From Chloroflexota bacterium (GTDB lineage Bacteria > Chloroflexota > Dehalococcoidia > Tepidiformales > Tepidiformaceae), in the NCBI GenBank assembly GCA_026710655.1, contig JAPOQN010000013.1, positions 124,001 through 188,000 of the forward strand: a stretch of DNA of 64,000 bases, given 5' to 3'. Positions 41,482 through 50,270 of this stretch are shown one piece after another. Every line of letters begins with the position of its first letter. Position 1 is the stretch's first letter. Made by a program: the position numbers and the translations under genes. A model generated the notes under the pieces. The model saw only the letters and a list, made by a program, of their open reading frames with translations, was not told the origin of the DNA and searched no databases.

Positions 41482-41850
41482 CTATTCGTCGGGAATCTCG
41501 AGCCCGCGAAAGTGCTCGATGTGGGCCACCGAGTCGCCCGCCCCGATGTCGAGGCTGACGAGGTCGATGCGGACGCATTCGGGGTCGAGGCCCTGCTCCT
41601 CGCAGTACTCCATCGCGCAGCGCCACATGCGCTGCAGCTTGCGCGTGTCCAGCGACTCCGCCGCCGTACCCCGCTCCGCCCGCCGCGTCCGCACCTCCAC
41701 GAAGGCGATGTCCTCGCCGTCCCGCGCCACCAGGTCGATCTCGCCGCTGGGCGTGCGCGCGTTCCGATCCACGATCTCCAGGCCTGCTGCCTCCAGCCGG
41801 TGCCCCGCCACGCGCTCGCCGAAGGCGCCCAGCTGCTGGCGACGGTTCAC
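41482..41850 (-). CDS. yraN: YraN family (UPF0102) endonuclease-like protein, 122 aa
   Basis: RQQLGAFGERVAGHRLEAAGLEIVDRN, then GEIDLVARDGEDIAFVEVRTR with the restriction-endonuclease-like D-ExK variant (E-V-R), identifies the YraN family. It is thought to process branched or recombining DNA but has no settled role. The start is a GTG overlapping the rnhB stop as GTGA. The rnhB-yraN order is conserved in many bacteria. Confidence 0.92.
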   Translation of the reverse strand: MNRRQQLGAFGERVAGHRLEAAGLEIVDRNARTPSGEIDLVARDGEDIAFVEVRTRRAERGTAAESLDTRKLQRMWRCAMEYCEEQGLDPECVRIDLVSLDIGAGDSVAHIEHFRGLEIPDE

Positions 41851-42509
41851 AGTTCGAGCCTGCCCTGCGCGAACGGCGCCCAGCTCACGCGGTGCGCCTC
41901 GCAAGGACCCCGCCGCTCGATCGCGGCGCGATGCTCGGGGGTGTAGTACCCCTTGTTCTGGCAGAACCCGTATCCGGGGATGCGCTCGCAGAGCTCCGTC
42001 ATCCAATGGTCGCGCGCCACCTTCGCCACGATCGAGGCGGCCGCCACGGAGACGCTGCGCGCGTCCGCCTTCGGCTCCACCCGCACCCGCGGCAGGGGCA
42101 GCGGCAAAGCGTCCGAGATGACCAGGCCGGGCTCGCAGGGAAGCGCCTCGATGGCGCGCAGCACCGACAGCCTCCGCGCCGCGACGATGCCCCTGCTGTC
42201 GACCTCCGCGCTCGTCGCCCACCCCACCCCGAACGGGATCGACGCCTCGATCTCGGCGGCCAGCTCCTCGCGAGCAGCCGCCGTCAGCTTCTTCGAGTCG
42301 CGCACCCGCCGGAACCACTTCCGCTTGTCGTCCGGCGCGAGCAGCACCGCCGCCGCCGTCACCGGACCCGCGAGCGGCCCCACCCCCACCTCGTCCACCC
42401 CCGCGACCGTCGCCGCGCCCTCGCGCCATGCCTCCCGTTCCCAGCGCAGGGAGGGGACGCGGGACCGGGGCTGCTTCTTCCGGGTGGCGGCGCTGCGTGC
42501 GCCCGCCAC
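41847..42509 (-). CDS. rnhB: Ribonuclease HII
   Basis: A 220-residue RNase HII that removes ribonucleotides from DNA. Catalytic Asp39-Glu40 are in GVDEVGVGPLAGPV, with further acidic residues in LVISDALPL and KVARDHWM. YGFCQNKGYYTPEHRAAI is the conserved C-terminal block. The usual GRG motif after the acidic pair is GVG here (residues 42-44). The frame is open far upstream, but the GTG at 42509, next to the stop of the preceding gene, gives a normal length. Confidence 0.93.
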   Translation of the reverse strand: MAGARSAATRKKQPRSRVPSLRWEREAWREGAATVAGVDEVGVGPLAGPVTAAAVLLAPDDKRKWFRRVRDSKKLTAAAREELAAEIEASIPFGVGWATSAEVDSRGIVAARRLSVLRAIEALPCEPGLVISDALPLPLPRVRVEPKADARSVSVAAASIVAKVARDHWMTELCERIPGYGFCQNKGYYTPEHRAAIERRGPCEAHRVSWAPFAQGRLEL

Positions 42510-42510
42510 G

Positions 42511-43383
42511 CTAGCGCGCGACCCCCGCGCGCTCGGCCAGGAGGGCCGCCAGCGCCTCCTCGAGCGCGGGCGGCTCTGGTACGTCCTTGAACTCCGTGAG
42601 GCGGCGGTAGATCTCCGCCGCCGCGCGGTGGAACCCGTCCGGGAGGCCTGCCCCGGCGAACGTGTCCGCGATCTCCTCCATCTCCCCCGCGAAGCGCCAC
42701 GCCTTCGCTGCGCTTCCCAGCGCCCGCGCCTCCCCACCTGCCGCCAACTCCGCCTGCGAGATCGCCCACTCCTCCTGAAGCGCCTCCGCCACCCCCTCGT
42801 GCTCGGCCAGCGCGAGGATGCCCGCCAGCAGAGCCGACGTGCCCTTCGTGTAGGCGGCGTAGGCCATCTTCAGGGCGGAGGCCGCTCCCGGCTCCGGCCC
42901 GATTGCGATCGCCTCAAGCGGGCTCCCCTCGAACAGCCCTGCCACGCTCCCCGCCTCCGACCCCGACAGGTAGAGCCGCGCCACGCCGGGCTTCCACGCC
43001 GGCGGCCCGATGATGCCTCCGTCCACGAACGCCCGCGCCCCGCCCGCCAGCACCGCCTCCCCAATCGCCCGCCCCCGAGCCGGCGACACCGCGTTCGCAT
43101 CGACGTACACGCCCGCGAACCCTGTCCCCCCGACCCGCTCCGCCTGCGCCAGCGCCGCGTCTGGTGGGCACACGCTGATCAGCGTCCCGCACAAATCCGC
43201 CAGCTGATCGAGACTGCCTGCGTCCTCCAGCCCCGCCGCCTCGGCCCGTTCGCGTGTCGCCTGGCTACGCCCGGCGCTCGCCCAGAGCACGCGGTGTCCC
43301 CGCCCCGCCAAGGCCGCCCCCACCGAGGCGCCCATCGCCCCCGGGTGGAGGAGTCCGATGGCGCCGCTCGATGAGCCGGCCAC
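42511..43383 (-). CDS. NAD(P)-dependent oxidoreductase, 6-phosphogluconate dehydrogenase-like with DUF1932
   Basis: A 290-residue beta-hydroxyacid dehydrogenase relative. The dinucleotide-binding loop is GAIGLLHPGAMGASVGAALA, followed by VYVDANAVSPARG and the DGGIIGPPAW motif. The helical C-terminal half (GAASALKMAYAAYTKGTSALL) matches DUF1932. The reaction is probably reduction or oxidation of a small hydroxy acid. GTG start, three bases after the stop of the upstream small gene; the rnhB gene starts inside its final bases. Confidence 0.88.
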   Translation of the reverse strand: MAGSSSGAIGLLHPGAMGASVGAALAGRGHRVLWASAGRSQATRERAEAAGLEDAGSLDQLADLCGTLISVCPPDAALAQAERVGGTGFAGVYVDANAVSPARGRAIGEAVLAGGARAFVDGGIIGPPAWKPGVARLYLSGSEAGSVAGLFEGSPLEAIAIGPEPGAASALKMAYAAYTKGTSALLAGILALAEHEGVAEALQEEWAISQAELAAGGEARALGSAAKAWRFAGEMEEIADTFAGAGLPDGFHRAAAEIYRRLTEFKDVPEPPALEEALAALLAERAGVAR

Positions 43384-43386
43384 CCG

Positions 43387-43707
43387 TCAGCTCCCGCTCT
43401 GCGGCGGCTGCCCCGGAGGCGCCGCAAGCAATGCGTCGAGCTCGGCCGCGTTCTCCGCGAGCTGCTGGTTCAGCACCTCGATCCGCGAGAGCGCCGTCTG
43501 CACCTGGGCCAGGTCGCTCTCCAGCTCGCCCGAGGCCAGCAGTGGGTAGAGCGCCTCGCCGATGGCCGTCTTCTCGCGCCGCACCCGTGCTTCCAGGCGG
43601 CTCTCGCGCATCTCGAGCTGCGCCCGCCGGGCCTGTTTCCTGGTGGCCTCAGATGCCGCCGTCGCGGTCTCCCGCACGGTGTCCCGGACACGGTCAAAGA
43701 AGCTCAT
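43387..43707 (-). CDS. Predicted coiled-coil protein, 106 aa
   Basis: A highly charged helical protein (MSFFDRVRDTVRETATAASE, then an Arg/Glu-rich helix and a heptad-like IEVLNQQLAENAAELDALL) ending in a Pro/Gln tail. It resembles the small proteins that precede zinc-ribbon domains in other bacteria, but no cysteine is present. A TATACT box lies ten bases before the ATG (43718-43723), so the mRNA may be nearly leaderless. Confidence 0.7.
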   Translation of the reverse strand: MSFFDRVRDTVRETATAASEATRKQARRAQLEMRESRLEARVRREKTAIGEALYPLLASGELESDLAQVQTALSRIEVLNQQLAENAAELDALLAAPPGQPPQSGS

Positions 43708-43717
43708 CTGCGGGCCA

Positions 43718-43723
43718 AGTATA
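43718..43723 (-). promoter_or_regulatory. Putative -10 box TATACT
   Basis: TATACT on the minus strand, ten bases before the ATG of the coiled-coil gene. Confidence 0.5.
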
Positions 43724-43749
43724 GGCTCACGCCCGACGGCATGGAGCCC

Positions 43750-44394
43750 TCAGGCGCGGGCCAGCGACTCCTCGTACACCTGCGCCATGCCTTCCAGCAC
43801 GGTGTCCGCCAGGCTGAGGATGCTCTCCATCGCCTCCACCGCCTCGTCCGTGCCCTGCTGCGCCTCCGCAGCGAGCTGCGCCGCCGTCTCCTCCAGTGAG
43901 TGCCGCAGTGCGTTGAACGTCATCACCGCGTCCGTCAGCGTCACCCCTGCCGCCACCAGCGTGCGACCGTACTCCCCGCCGATGCCGCGGGCGTCGTCGA
44001 TGAACCGCTCCGGGCGCGTTCGCGACGACACGAATCGTGCGAACAGGTCGACCAGCTGCCGCCCGATGAAGCGTAGCCGCTCGCGTGTCGACTTCTCCAG
44101 GCCCGCGAAGACATCCATCTCGTGGGTCTGGCGCCTCCGATTCAGGCGGCGCTTCACCCGCCCCACGGCCAGCTCGCTGATGCGGTCCGTGTCGACCGCG
44201 CTGCTGGCCTGGCTCGTCTGCGCCATGAATTGGCGCACGTCCTCTTCCAGGATGCGGCGGTGGCCGCCGCTCGTCCGGTACGACCGGATCTCCCCCGCGT
44301 CCGCCCAGCGGCGCACGGTCGAGTGGCTCACCCCCAGCAGCTTGCTCGCGCGCCCGAGGGAGAGCCACGACTGTGGCTGCGATTCGTCCGTCAC
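43750..44394 (-). CDS. MerR/excisionase-type HTH protein with a helical C-terminal domain
   Basis: A 214-residue protein. SWLSLGRASKLLGVSHSTVRRWADAGEIRSYRTSGGHRRI (residues 10-50) is a MerR/excisionase-type DNA-binding helix-turn-helix with wing. The rest is helical; RLRFIGRQLVDLFARF and EYGRTLVAAGVTLTDAVMTF resemble the RsbR/PucR-type sensory four-helix domain. It is probably a transcription regulator. The GTG at 44394 follows GGGAGG and a TATGCT box (44418-44423). A stress-type role is suggested by its neighbour dinB but not shown. Confidence 0.8.
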   Translation of the reverse strand: MTDESQPQSWLSLGRASKLLGVSHSTVRRWADAGEIRSYRTSGGHRRILEEDVRQFMAQTSQASSAVDTDRISELAVGRVKRRLNRRRQTHEMDVFAGLEKSTRERLRFIGRQLVDLFARFVSSRTRPERFIDDARGIGGEYGRTLVAAGVTLTDAVMTFNALRHSLEETAAQLAAEAQQGTDEAVEAMESILSLADTVLEGMAQVYEESLARA

Positions 44395-44417
44395 AAAACC
44401 TCCCAAACCTTGCCCAA

Positions 44418-44423
44418 AGCATA
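44418..44423 (-). promoter_or_regulatory. Putative -10 box TATGCT
   Basis: TATGCT on the minus strand 23 bases before the HTH regulator start; it lies in the gap after dinB. Confidence 0.45.
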
Positions 44424-44443
44424 GGCGAGCCGTCCCCACCCCG

Positions 44444-45625
44444 CTACTCCCGTTCCTCGCCCCCCTCCTCCGCGATCTCCGTCGCCCGCCTCACGGTGTC
44501 TTCCCCGAAGCGATCGCGCAGGGCGTTCACGGCGTCCGCCAGGCGGTCCGCCTCGAATGTTTCCCCCAGTTTCAGTTGGCGCGCCGGCTGACCCAGGTTC
44601 ATCACCCCCAGCCCGATCAGCCGCACCGGGCGCTCTCCCTCCTCCTGCCAGGCCCGCTCGAACAGCGCCGTTCCCGCCTCGAAGATCTCGTCCGCGAGCG
44701 CCACCTGCCCCACCCCCGTCCACGAGCGCGTGAGCGTCTCAAAGGGCGGGAAGCGCAGCTTCAGGACCACCGTGCGAGCCGCCAGCTCGCTGCGAGCCAG
44801 GTCGCGCGCCACGCGCTCGGCCTGCGTCCGCAGGATCGCCCGCAGACGCGCCCGGTCACCGACGTCCTTTCCGAACGTCGTTTCGCGGCTGACCGACTTC
44901 GCCGTGCCCCGCTCCATCAGCACGGGCGCGTCGAAGCGCCCCTGCGACCGCGCGTGCAGTTCCTCCCCCATCCCCCCGAAACGCTCCCGCAGCGCCTCGG
45001 CCGGGTAGCGCGCGACCTCCCCGATCGTGCGCAGCCCCAGTCGCGACAGCCGCTCCTCCAGTTTCGCCCCCACCATCGGAAGCTCGCGCACGGGCCGGGG
45101 CGCCAGGAACGCCGCCTCCTCCCCCGCCGGCACGACGCAGACGCCGTCCGGCTTGGCCGCGTCGCTCGCGACCTTGGCGATGAGCTTGTTCGTCGCCACC
45201 CCCACCGACGCCGTGATCCCGATCTCCGCTCGCACGCGCTCCCGGATCAACCCAGCGATCGTCTCGCCGTCGCCGAACAGCCGCGCCGACCCCGCCACGT
45301 CGAGATACGCCTCGTCCGTACCGGCGGACTCACAGGCAGGGGTGAAGTCGCGCAGGATGGCGTGGAAGCGCTCCGAGGCGGGGGCGTAGTGGGCGAAGTC
45401 GACGGGCAGGTAGGTCGCCTGCGGGCAGCGACGCTTCGCCTGCACCATCGGCAGCGCCGAGTGCACCCCGAAGGCGCGCGCCTCGTAGCTGGCCGTGCTC
45501 ACCACCCCTCGCGGCCCGTCGAACCCCACCACCACTGGCGTCCCCGTCAGCTCGGGCCGGCGCAACAACTCCATCGCCACGAAGAAGGCGTCGAGATCGA
45601 CATGCAGCACGCCCGGCGAACTCAT
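44444..45625 (-). CDS. dinB: DNA polymerase IV (Y-family)
   Basis: A 393-residue translesion polymerase. Palm residues Asp10/Asp12 are in LHVDLDAFF, and the second acidic motif is GTDEAYLDV (Thr replaces the usual Ser/Ile of SIDEAYLD). VVVGFDGPRGVVSTASYEAR is the fingers motif, and VGVATNKLIAKVAS and a helix-hairpin-helix region (LPMVGAKLEERLSRLGLRTIGE) follow. No beta-clamp binding tail is obvious. It is preceded by a TAGACT box and transcribed from its own promoter. Confidence 0.95.
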   Translation of the reverse strand: MSSPGVLHVDLDAFFVAMELLRRPELTGTPVVVGFDGPRGVVSTASYEARAFGVHSALPMVQAKRRCPQATYLPVDFAHYAPASERFHAILRDFTPACESAGTDEAYLDVAGSARLFGDGETIAGLIRERVRAEIGITASVGVATNKLIAKVASDAAKPDGVCVVPAGEEAAFLAPRPVRELPMVGAKLEERLSRLGLRTIGEVARYPAEALRERFGGMGEELHARSQGRFDAPVLMERGTAKSVSRETTFGKDVGDRARLRAILRTQAERVARDLARSELAARTVVLKLRFPPFETLTRSWTGVGQVALADEIFEAGTALFERAWQEEGERPVRLIGLGVMNLGQPARQLKLGETFEADRLADAVNALRDRFGEDTVRRATEIAEEGGEERE

Positions 45626-45645
45626 CCGAACACCCGTTCGAGGTT

Positions 45646-45651
45646 AGTCTA
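45646..45651 (-). promoter_or_regulatory. Putative dinB -10 box TAGACT
   Basis: TAGACT on the minus strand, 20 bases before the dinB ATG. No recognisable LexA-type palindrome was seen around it. Confidence 0.45.
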
Positions 45652-45744
45652 CCCCAGCCTCTTCCCCACCGTCCCCAACACCGCCGCCTTCCCCCCTCGC
45701 GGCGTTACCGCCCCAGATGGCTAGAACCCTGCTCGTCCTCAGAA

Positions 45745-46623
45745 TTAGGCGTCCTCGGAGTTCCCGCGCAGGAACTCCTCGATGTCGCCCACCAGGTCGG
45801 TGGCCTCGGGCAGCGGGTCGGCCGCGGCTTCCTCCGCCTCGGCCTCCGCCAGCGCGCCTTCGAGCCGTTCCAGGTAGGAGCGCATCTGCGGATCGCCTGC
45901 GATGGTCGTGTCGAGCTGGTCGCGGAAGCGGTCCGAGGCGCCCTCCAACTCGTCCAGCTCGAAGCTCGTGCCGAGCAGGCGCTGCAGCCGCTCGAGCACT
46001 GCCAACGTTGCCGGCGGACACTGCTCGCCGGTGATGTAGTGGGGCACCGTCGCCCACAGGCTCGCGGAGGGCAGCTTCGCCTCCTGGAGCGCGTAGTGGA
46101 GGATGCCCACGATGCCCGTGGGGCCCTCGTAGCGCGACCGCTGCAGGTCCAGCTGCTTTGCCAGTTCCGGGTCGGCGGCGCTGCCCGTCACGCCGATCGG
46201 CCGCCGGTGGCTCGCTTCCCCAATGAGCGCTCCCAGTGACACCACCATCGACACGTCGAGCGTGTTGAAGAGGTCCATGCACTCCTCGGTGAAGGTGCGC
46301 CAGCGCAGGTTCGGCTCGGCCCCGATGCCGATCACGTAGTCGGGACCCTCCCCCGGCGTGCGCGCGTAGTAGAACTCGTTTCCCGGCCAGGTGAGCTGCC
46401 GCTCGCCGCTCGAATCCAGCCGCACGGAGGGACGCGTCTCCGTGAACGCGTAAAACGGCTCCGAAGCGATCGACGCGAACCGTCGCGCTCCCAGCCGTCG
46501 CACCACGAAGCGTGCCGCGTTGCTGGCCGCGTTGGCCGCGTCGTTCCAGCCCGTGAAGGCCATCACCACCACCGGCGACCGCAACGCGGGCTCGGGCGTC
46601 CGCTCCATGGTCAGGTACCGCAT
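45745..46623 (-). CDS. PAC2 family protein (proteasome-assembly-chaperone fold)
   Basis: A 292-residue protein with PVVVMAFTGWNDAANAASNAARFV, the typical PAC2 N-terminus, YVIGIGAEPNLRWRTFTEE, MVVSLGALIGEASHRRP and HYALQEAKLPSASLWATVPHYI. In bacteria this family (often next to proteasome genes in actinobacteria) has no firm function. The C-terminal 40 residues are a Glu-rich tail. A TAGAAT box (46657-46662) lies 33 bases upstream. Confidence 0.9.
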   Translation of the reverse strand: MRYLTMERTPEPALRSPVVVMAFTGWNDAANAASNAARFVVRRLGARRFASIASEPFYAFTETRPSVRLDSSGERQLTWPGNEFYYARTPGEGPDYVIGIGAEPNLRWRTFTEECMDLFNTLDVSMVVSLGALIGEASHRRPIGVTGSAADPELAKQLDLQRSRYEGPTGIVGILHYALQEAKLPSASLWATVPHYITGEQCPPATLAVLERLQRLLGTSFELDELEGASDRFRDQLDTTIAGDPQMRSYLERLEGALAEAEAEEAAADPLPEATDLVGDIEEFLRGNSEDA

Positions 46624-46656
46624 CCGGCTCCCTTGGGGGTGTGTCCCCGCGCGGCG

Positions 46657-46662
46657 ATTCTA
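46657..46662 (-). promoter_or_regulatory. Putative -10 box TAGAAT
   Basis: TAGAAT on the minus strand before the PAC2 gene, the closest match to the canonical TATAAT among the boxes in the window. Confidence 0.5.
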
Positions 46663-46711
46663 GGCCCATCGCACTCCAGCCGCGCGGGAGCCCAGGTTAG
46701 AAGGGAAGCGC

Positions 46712-47230
46712 TCAGGCCAGCCCTCTGGCCGCCAGCGCCTCGCGAAGCCACCGGCGAGTGATGTGTCTCTCGCCGAGTCGCACCTGTTCAGCCGCGTCGT
46801 CGGGGGCGACGGTGCGCCTTGCCGTCGTCTCGTGCCGGGGCGCCCACGGATTGAGCACGACCTCCGCACGCCACAGCGACCGGATGAGCACGAGGCCCTC
46901 CTCTGGACCGCTGAGGCAGACGCCCCTGGAGTAGCCGAGCAGCGTCGCATCCTGCACAACCGCACAGGCCTCTTCGAGCACCTCCCGCACGAGCGTCGCG
47001 CGCCAGTCCTCGTCCCCTTCAGGCCGCCCCGCGGGGAACTCCCACTCAGGCCCCGACTGCCGCACCAGGACGACCGATCCGTCGGGTGTGAAGCAGATGC
47101 CCCCCGATCCATGCCGCGTGCCTTCGGGAGGGGGCTCCGGCGGGTGCCACGACAGCATCCAGTCCTGGCCGCGGTCGTCCCGAAACGCGTACTCATTCCC
47201 CTCCCGTGCCACGTCCTCCGGGCCCGTCAC
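46712..47230 (-). CDS. NUDIX hydrolase
   Basis: A 172-residue protein. The Nudix box is GRPEGDEDWRATLVREVLEE followed by ACAVV, matching G-x5-E-x7-R-E-x2-E-E with Ala-Cys where Gly is usual. It cleaves a nucleoside diphosphate linked to another group; the specific substrate is unknown. The upstream WEFPAG and downstream RSLWRAEV strands complete the fold. Confidence 0.9.
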   Translation of the reverse strand: MTGPEDVAREGNEYAFRDDRGQDWMLSWHPPEPPPEGTRHGSGGICFTPDGSVVLVRQSGPEWEFPAGRPEGDEDWRATLVREVLEEACAVVQDATLLGYSRGVCLSGPEEGLVLIRSLWRAEVVLNPWAPRHETTARRTVAPDDAAEQVRLGERHITRRWLREALAARGLA

Positions 47231-47328
47231 CTCATCCCCCTCCCTGCCCCACGGTCGCCGTCAGCACCGGTCTGCCCCCCTCGCGGCGCCGACCGCGGGA
47301 GCGGCATTCACCGGCGCCGTTGAAAGAG

Positions 47329-47904
47329 TCAACCGGCGTATTCCCAGCCGAGTTCCTTCTCCGTGAGGATGTCGCCGCTTCGGGTTACGTCGCCGTCGGT
47401 CACGCGGCCGACAACGATCGTGTGGTCCCCAGTCTCCAGGTAGTGCTCCACCGTGCACGAGTACCAGCCCAGCGCTTCGACCAGTACCGGCGCGCCCTCC
47501 GGCGTGAGCCAGTGCTCCAGCCCCGCCAGCTTGTCCGTCACCGCCGCCGAGGCCTCCGCCGACCGCCCCTTGATCTTCTTCCCCTCCGCCGGCATCACCA
47601 CCTTGCGCGCGATCTCGTCACCGTCGCGCTCATGCAGCAGGTTCACGGTGAACGCGCCCGTCTCGCGCACGAAGCGCAGGGTGCGCGCGTCGTTCTCGAT
47701 CGAAGCTGCCACCAGCCGTGGCTTGAATGACACCTGCATCACCCAGTCCGCGATCATCAGGTTGCGCTCGCCCGCGCTGTTCACCGACCCGACCACGTGC
47801 ACGCCGTAGCACATCTTCAGGAGCGCCTTCTCGATCGGCTCGAGGTTGAGCGGCTCGCCGGGGATGCTGGGGAACTCCGATCCGGGGTAGGGCTGCTGTG
47901 TCAC
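47329..47904 (-). CDS. Flavin reductase family protein (split-barrel FMN-binding)
   Basis: A 191-residue protein. LLKMCYGVHVVGSVNSAGERNLMIADWVMQVSFKPRLVAASI and GAFTVNLLHERDGDEIARK are the FMN-binding split-barrel signatures. HYLETGDHTIVVGRVTDGDV is the C-terminal block. Such enzymes supply reduced FMN to monooxygenases; the numerous LLM proteins of this window are candidate partners (inference). It is divergent from the ABC importer. Confidence 0.92.
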   Translation of the reverse strand: MTQQPYPGSEFPSIPGEPLNLEPIEKALLKMCYGVHVVGSVNSAGERNLMIADWVMQVSFKPRLVAASIENDARTLRFVRETGAFTVNLLHERDGDEIARKVVMPAEGKKIKGRSAEASAAVTDKLAGLEHWLTPEGAPVLVEALGWYSCTVEHYLETGDHTIVVGRVTDGDVTRSGDILTEKELGWEYAG

Positions 47905-48057
47905 TGCTACTGTCCGTTCGTGGCGTCCCCGTCGGCCGGACCCCGTCTCGGGCCGGGCTTCCGCCGTGGGCGCCGGCTAGGAACACTGTAGCCGAACCCG
48001 CGGAAACGAGAGCGATTGTCGAGGCTTGCCCACGGGCAGGACCTGTCCCTTACACGG

Positions 48058-48086
48058 TTGCCGCTTGTATCGCCGAACCCTAGTAT
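48058..48086 (+). promoter_or_regulatory. Promoter of the ABC importer operon
   Basis: TTGCCG (48058-48063) and TAGTAT (48081-48086) are 17 bases apart, ending 42 bases before the first start. No cobalamin or Fur-box element was recognised. Confidence 0.55.
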
Positions 48087-48128
48087 TGCCCCGCAAACCT
48101 CCCAACAACAGGACCAGAACCAACCGTA

Positions 48129-49217
48129 ATGACAGTTTTGCAGCTTTTCCCGAGAAGGCCTCGCCTGCTCCTCGCCCTCTCCCTTGTCGGCCTCCTCAGC
48201 GCGGCCCTGCTCGTTGCCTGTAGCGGCGACGAAGACGCCCCGCCGGCGCCCACCCCCGCCGCTACCGAGGCCGCCACGGAGGCACCGACCGAAGCCGCCA
48301 CCCCCGAGCCCACCGAGGCCGCCACGCCCGCACCCACGGAAGCCCCGACGGAGGCCCCGCCCGCACCCGGCTACCCCCGCGATGTCGTCGACCTCTTCGG
48401 GCGCACCGTCACCATCCCCGATATCCCGGGGGCCATCGTCGCCATCAGCCCCACCGCCACCGAGCTCGTCTACGCCGTCGGCGGGACCATCGTCGGGCGC
48501 ACCCAGACCGTGAACTACCCGCCCGAGGCCCTTGAGGCGACCGATGTCGGCAGCGCCTATCAGCCCAACCTCGAGGCCATCCTCGCCCTCGAGCCCGACC
48601 TCGTGGTGGCCGACTCCACCATCCACATCCAGCCCGCCATCCGCGATACGCTCGAAGGGCTCGGCGTGCCCGTTATCTATGCCGGCGCCGCCAGCGTCGA
48701 CGAGGTGCTGACCGGCCTTACGCTCCTCGGCGAGGTGCTCGACAACCCCGATGGCGCCGCCGAGGCCGTCGCCGCCATCGAGGCCGCTCGCGCCGCCGCC
48801 CGCGAGGCGCTCGCCGGGCAGGAGCTGTCCGCCGTCATCCTCATCGGCGACCGCGACCGCAACCTCTACGCCGCCAAGGCCAGCGCCTTCGGCGGCTCCA
48901 TCCTCGACTCCCTCGGCATCGCCAACCCCGCCGATGTGCAGCCCGACTCGGGCCCCTTCCCGGGCTTCACCCGGGTCGCGCCCGAGGCCATGCTGGAGTT
49001 CGACCCGACCTACATCTTCACCGTCACACCCGCTCCGCCCCCCGCGCCCCGGCTGAGCGGCATGCTCGGCCTCTTTCCCGGATTCAGCGGGCTCCAGGCA
49101 TTCGTCAACGGGCGCGTGATCGAGCTCGACGTCCAGCTCCTCGTGCAGGCGCCGGGCCCGCGCGTCATCGAGGCGTTCGCCGCCATCGTCGAGGCGGTCG
49201 CCGCCGGCGGGCAGTAG
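48129..49217 (+). CDS. ABC transporter substrate-binding lipoprotein (FecB/BtuF-like)
   Basis: A 362-residue exported lipoprotein. A signal peptide ends at a lipobox LLVAC (Cys31), followed by a Pro/Thr/Glu/Ala repeat stalk to about residue 78. The class III periplasmic-binding fold then has VVDLFGRTVTIPDIPGAIVAI, SPTATELVYAVGG, NLEAILALEPDLVV and GLGVPVIYAG. It captures a metal-chelate such as a siderophore or cobalamin outside the membrane and hands it to the permease that follows. First gene of a three-gene operon. Confidence 0.92.
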   Translation: MTVLQLFPRRPRLLLALSLVGLLSAALLVACSGDEDAPPAPTPAATEAATEAPTEAATPEPTEAATPAPTEAPTEAPPAPGYPRDVVDLFGRTVTIPDIPGAIVAISPTATELVYAVGGTIVGRTQTVNYPPEALEATDVGSAYQPNLEAILALEPDLVVADSTIHIQPAIRDTLEGLGVPVIYAGAASVDEVLTGLTLLGEVLDNPDGAAEAVAAIEAARAAAREALAGQELSAVILIGDRDRNLYAAKASAFGGSILDSLGIANPADVQPDSGPFPGFTRVAPEAMLEFDPTYIFTVTPAPPPAPRLSGMLGLFPGFSGLQAFVNGRVIELDVQLLVQAPGPRVIEAFAAIVEAVAAGGQ

Positions 49218-49233
49218 CCGGAGAGGGACACCC

Positions 49234-50268
49234 ATGGCGGGACTCACGGCCGAGGTGCGTACGGGAATGTCGTTCCTGGTGCCCCGCGGACGCTCCCGCC
49301 GCCATGTCGCCCTCGCCTGCGCGGGCGTCCTCGCGCTCGCCGTCATCGGCCTGCTCACCATGATGTTCGGCGCCGTCAACCTCTCCGCCGGCGAGGCCCT
49401 GAGCGGGCTCACGGCCGGCTCGGACTCCCTCTCCGGGCTCGTCGTCGGGCAGATCCGCCTCCCCCGCTTCCTCGACGCCGTCCTCGTCGGCGGTTCGCTG
49501 GGAGTGGCCGGCGCGCTGCTCCAGGGCGTCACCCGCAACCCCCTCGGCGACCCGACGATCTTTGGCCTCACGGGCGCCGCCGGCCTCGCCACCGCCGTCT
49601 CCATCTCTATCAACCCCCAGATTCCCCAGTGGGGCATCGCCCTCGCCGCAATGATCGGAGGGCTGGGCGGCGCCGGCATCCTCTTCGTCATCGCCTACCG
49701 TGGCGCCGTCTCCCCCGTGCGACTGGCCCTCGCGGGCGTCGCCCTCTCCGCCCTCTTCGGGGCCATCATCGTCGGCCTCATCGCCAGCGTTCGCACCTTC
49801 ATCCAGACCACGCTCGGATTCCTCGCGGGTGGCCTCTACGGCTCCGACTGGTCCGACCTCCGCTCCATCCTCCCCTACGCCATCCCCGCCCTCGCGGCCG
49901 CCGTTGCCCTTGCCGGACGCCTCAACGTGCTCTCTCTCGGCGACGAAGTCGCGACGGGCCTCGGCGTGCTCGCCGATCGCACCCGCCTCGCCATCCTCGT
50001 CGTCGCCGGCATCCTTACCGCCTCCGCTGTTGCCGTCGCCGGTCTCGTGGGCTTCGTCGGACTCCTCAGCCCCCACATCGCCCGCTACGTCGCCGGCTCG
50101 GACAACCGCTACCTGATCCCCGCGTCCGCCCTGGTGGGCGCGATCATCGTGGCCGGCGCCGACCTCGTCGCGAAGCTGATCATCATGCCCTCGGAGATCC
50201 CCATGGGCATCATCACCGCCGCCATTGGCGCTCCCTTCCTCCTCTACCTCGTACGATTCAAGGTGTAG
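49234..50268 (+). CDS. FecCD-family ABC transporter permease
   Basis: A 344-residue membrane protein of the FecCD/BtuC type with about 10 hydrophobic segments. Family features are IRLPRFLDAVLVGGSLGVAGALLQGVTRNPLGDP, GDEVATGLGVLADRTRL and VGFVGLLSPHIARYVAGSDNRYLIPASALVGA. It forms the channel for the metal-chelate. It lies 16 bases after the binding protein and two bases before the ATPase. Confidence 0.94.
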   Translation: MAGLTAEVRTGMSFLVPRGRSRRHVALACAGVLALAVIGLLTMMFGAVNLSAGEALSGLTAGSDSLSGLVVGQIRLPRFLDAVLVGGSLGVAGALLQGVTRNPLGDPTIFGLTGAAGLATAVSISINPQIPQWGIALAAMIGGLGGAGILFVIAYRGAVSPVRLALAGVALSALFGAIIVGLIASVRTFIQTTLGFLAGGLYGSDWSDLRSILPYAIPALAAAVALAGRLNVLSLGDEVATGLGVLADRTRLAILVVAGILTASAVAVAGLVGFVGLLSPHIARYVAGSDNRYLIPASALVGAIIVAGADLVAKLIIMPSEIPMGIITAAIGAPFLLYLVRFKV

Positions 50269-50270
50269 CC

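Noticed and set aside
47905-48128. Cobalamin riboswitch before the ABC importer
   Set aside because: No B12-box-like sequence or its flanking blocks were found in the 220-base gap; only a promoter is visible, so the ligand remains open.
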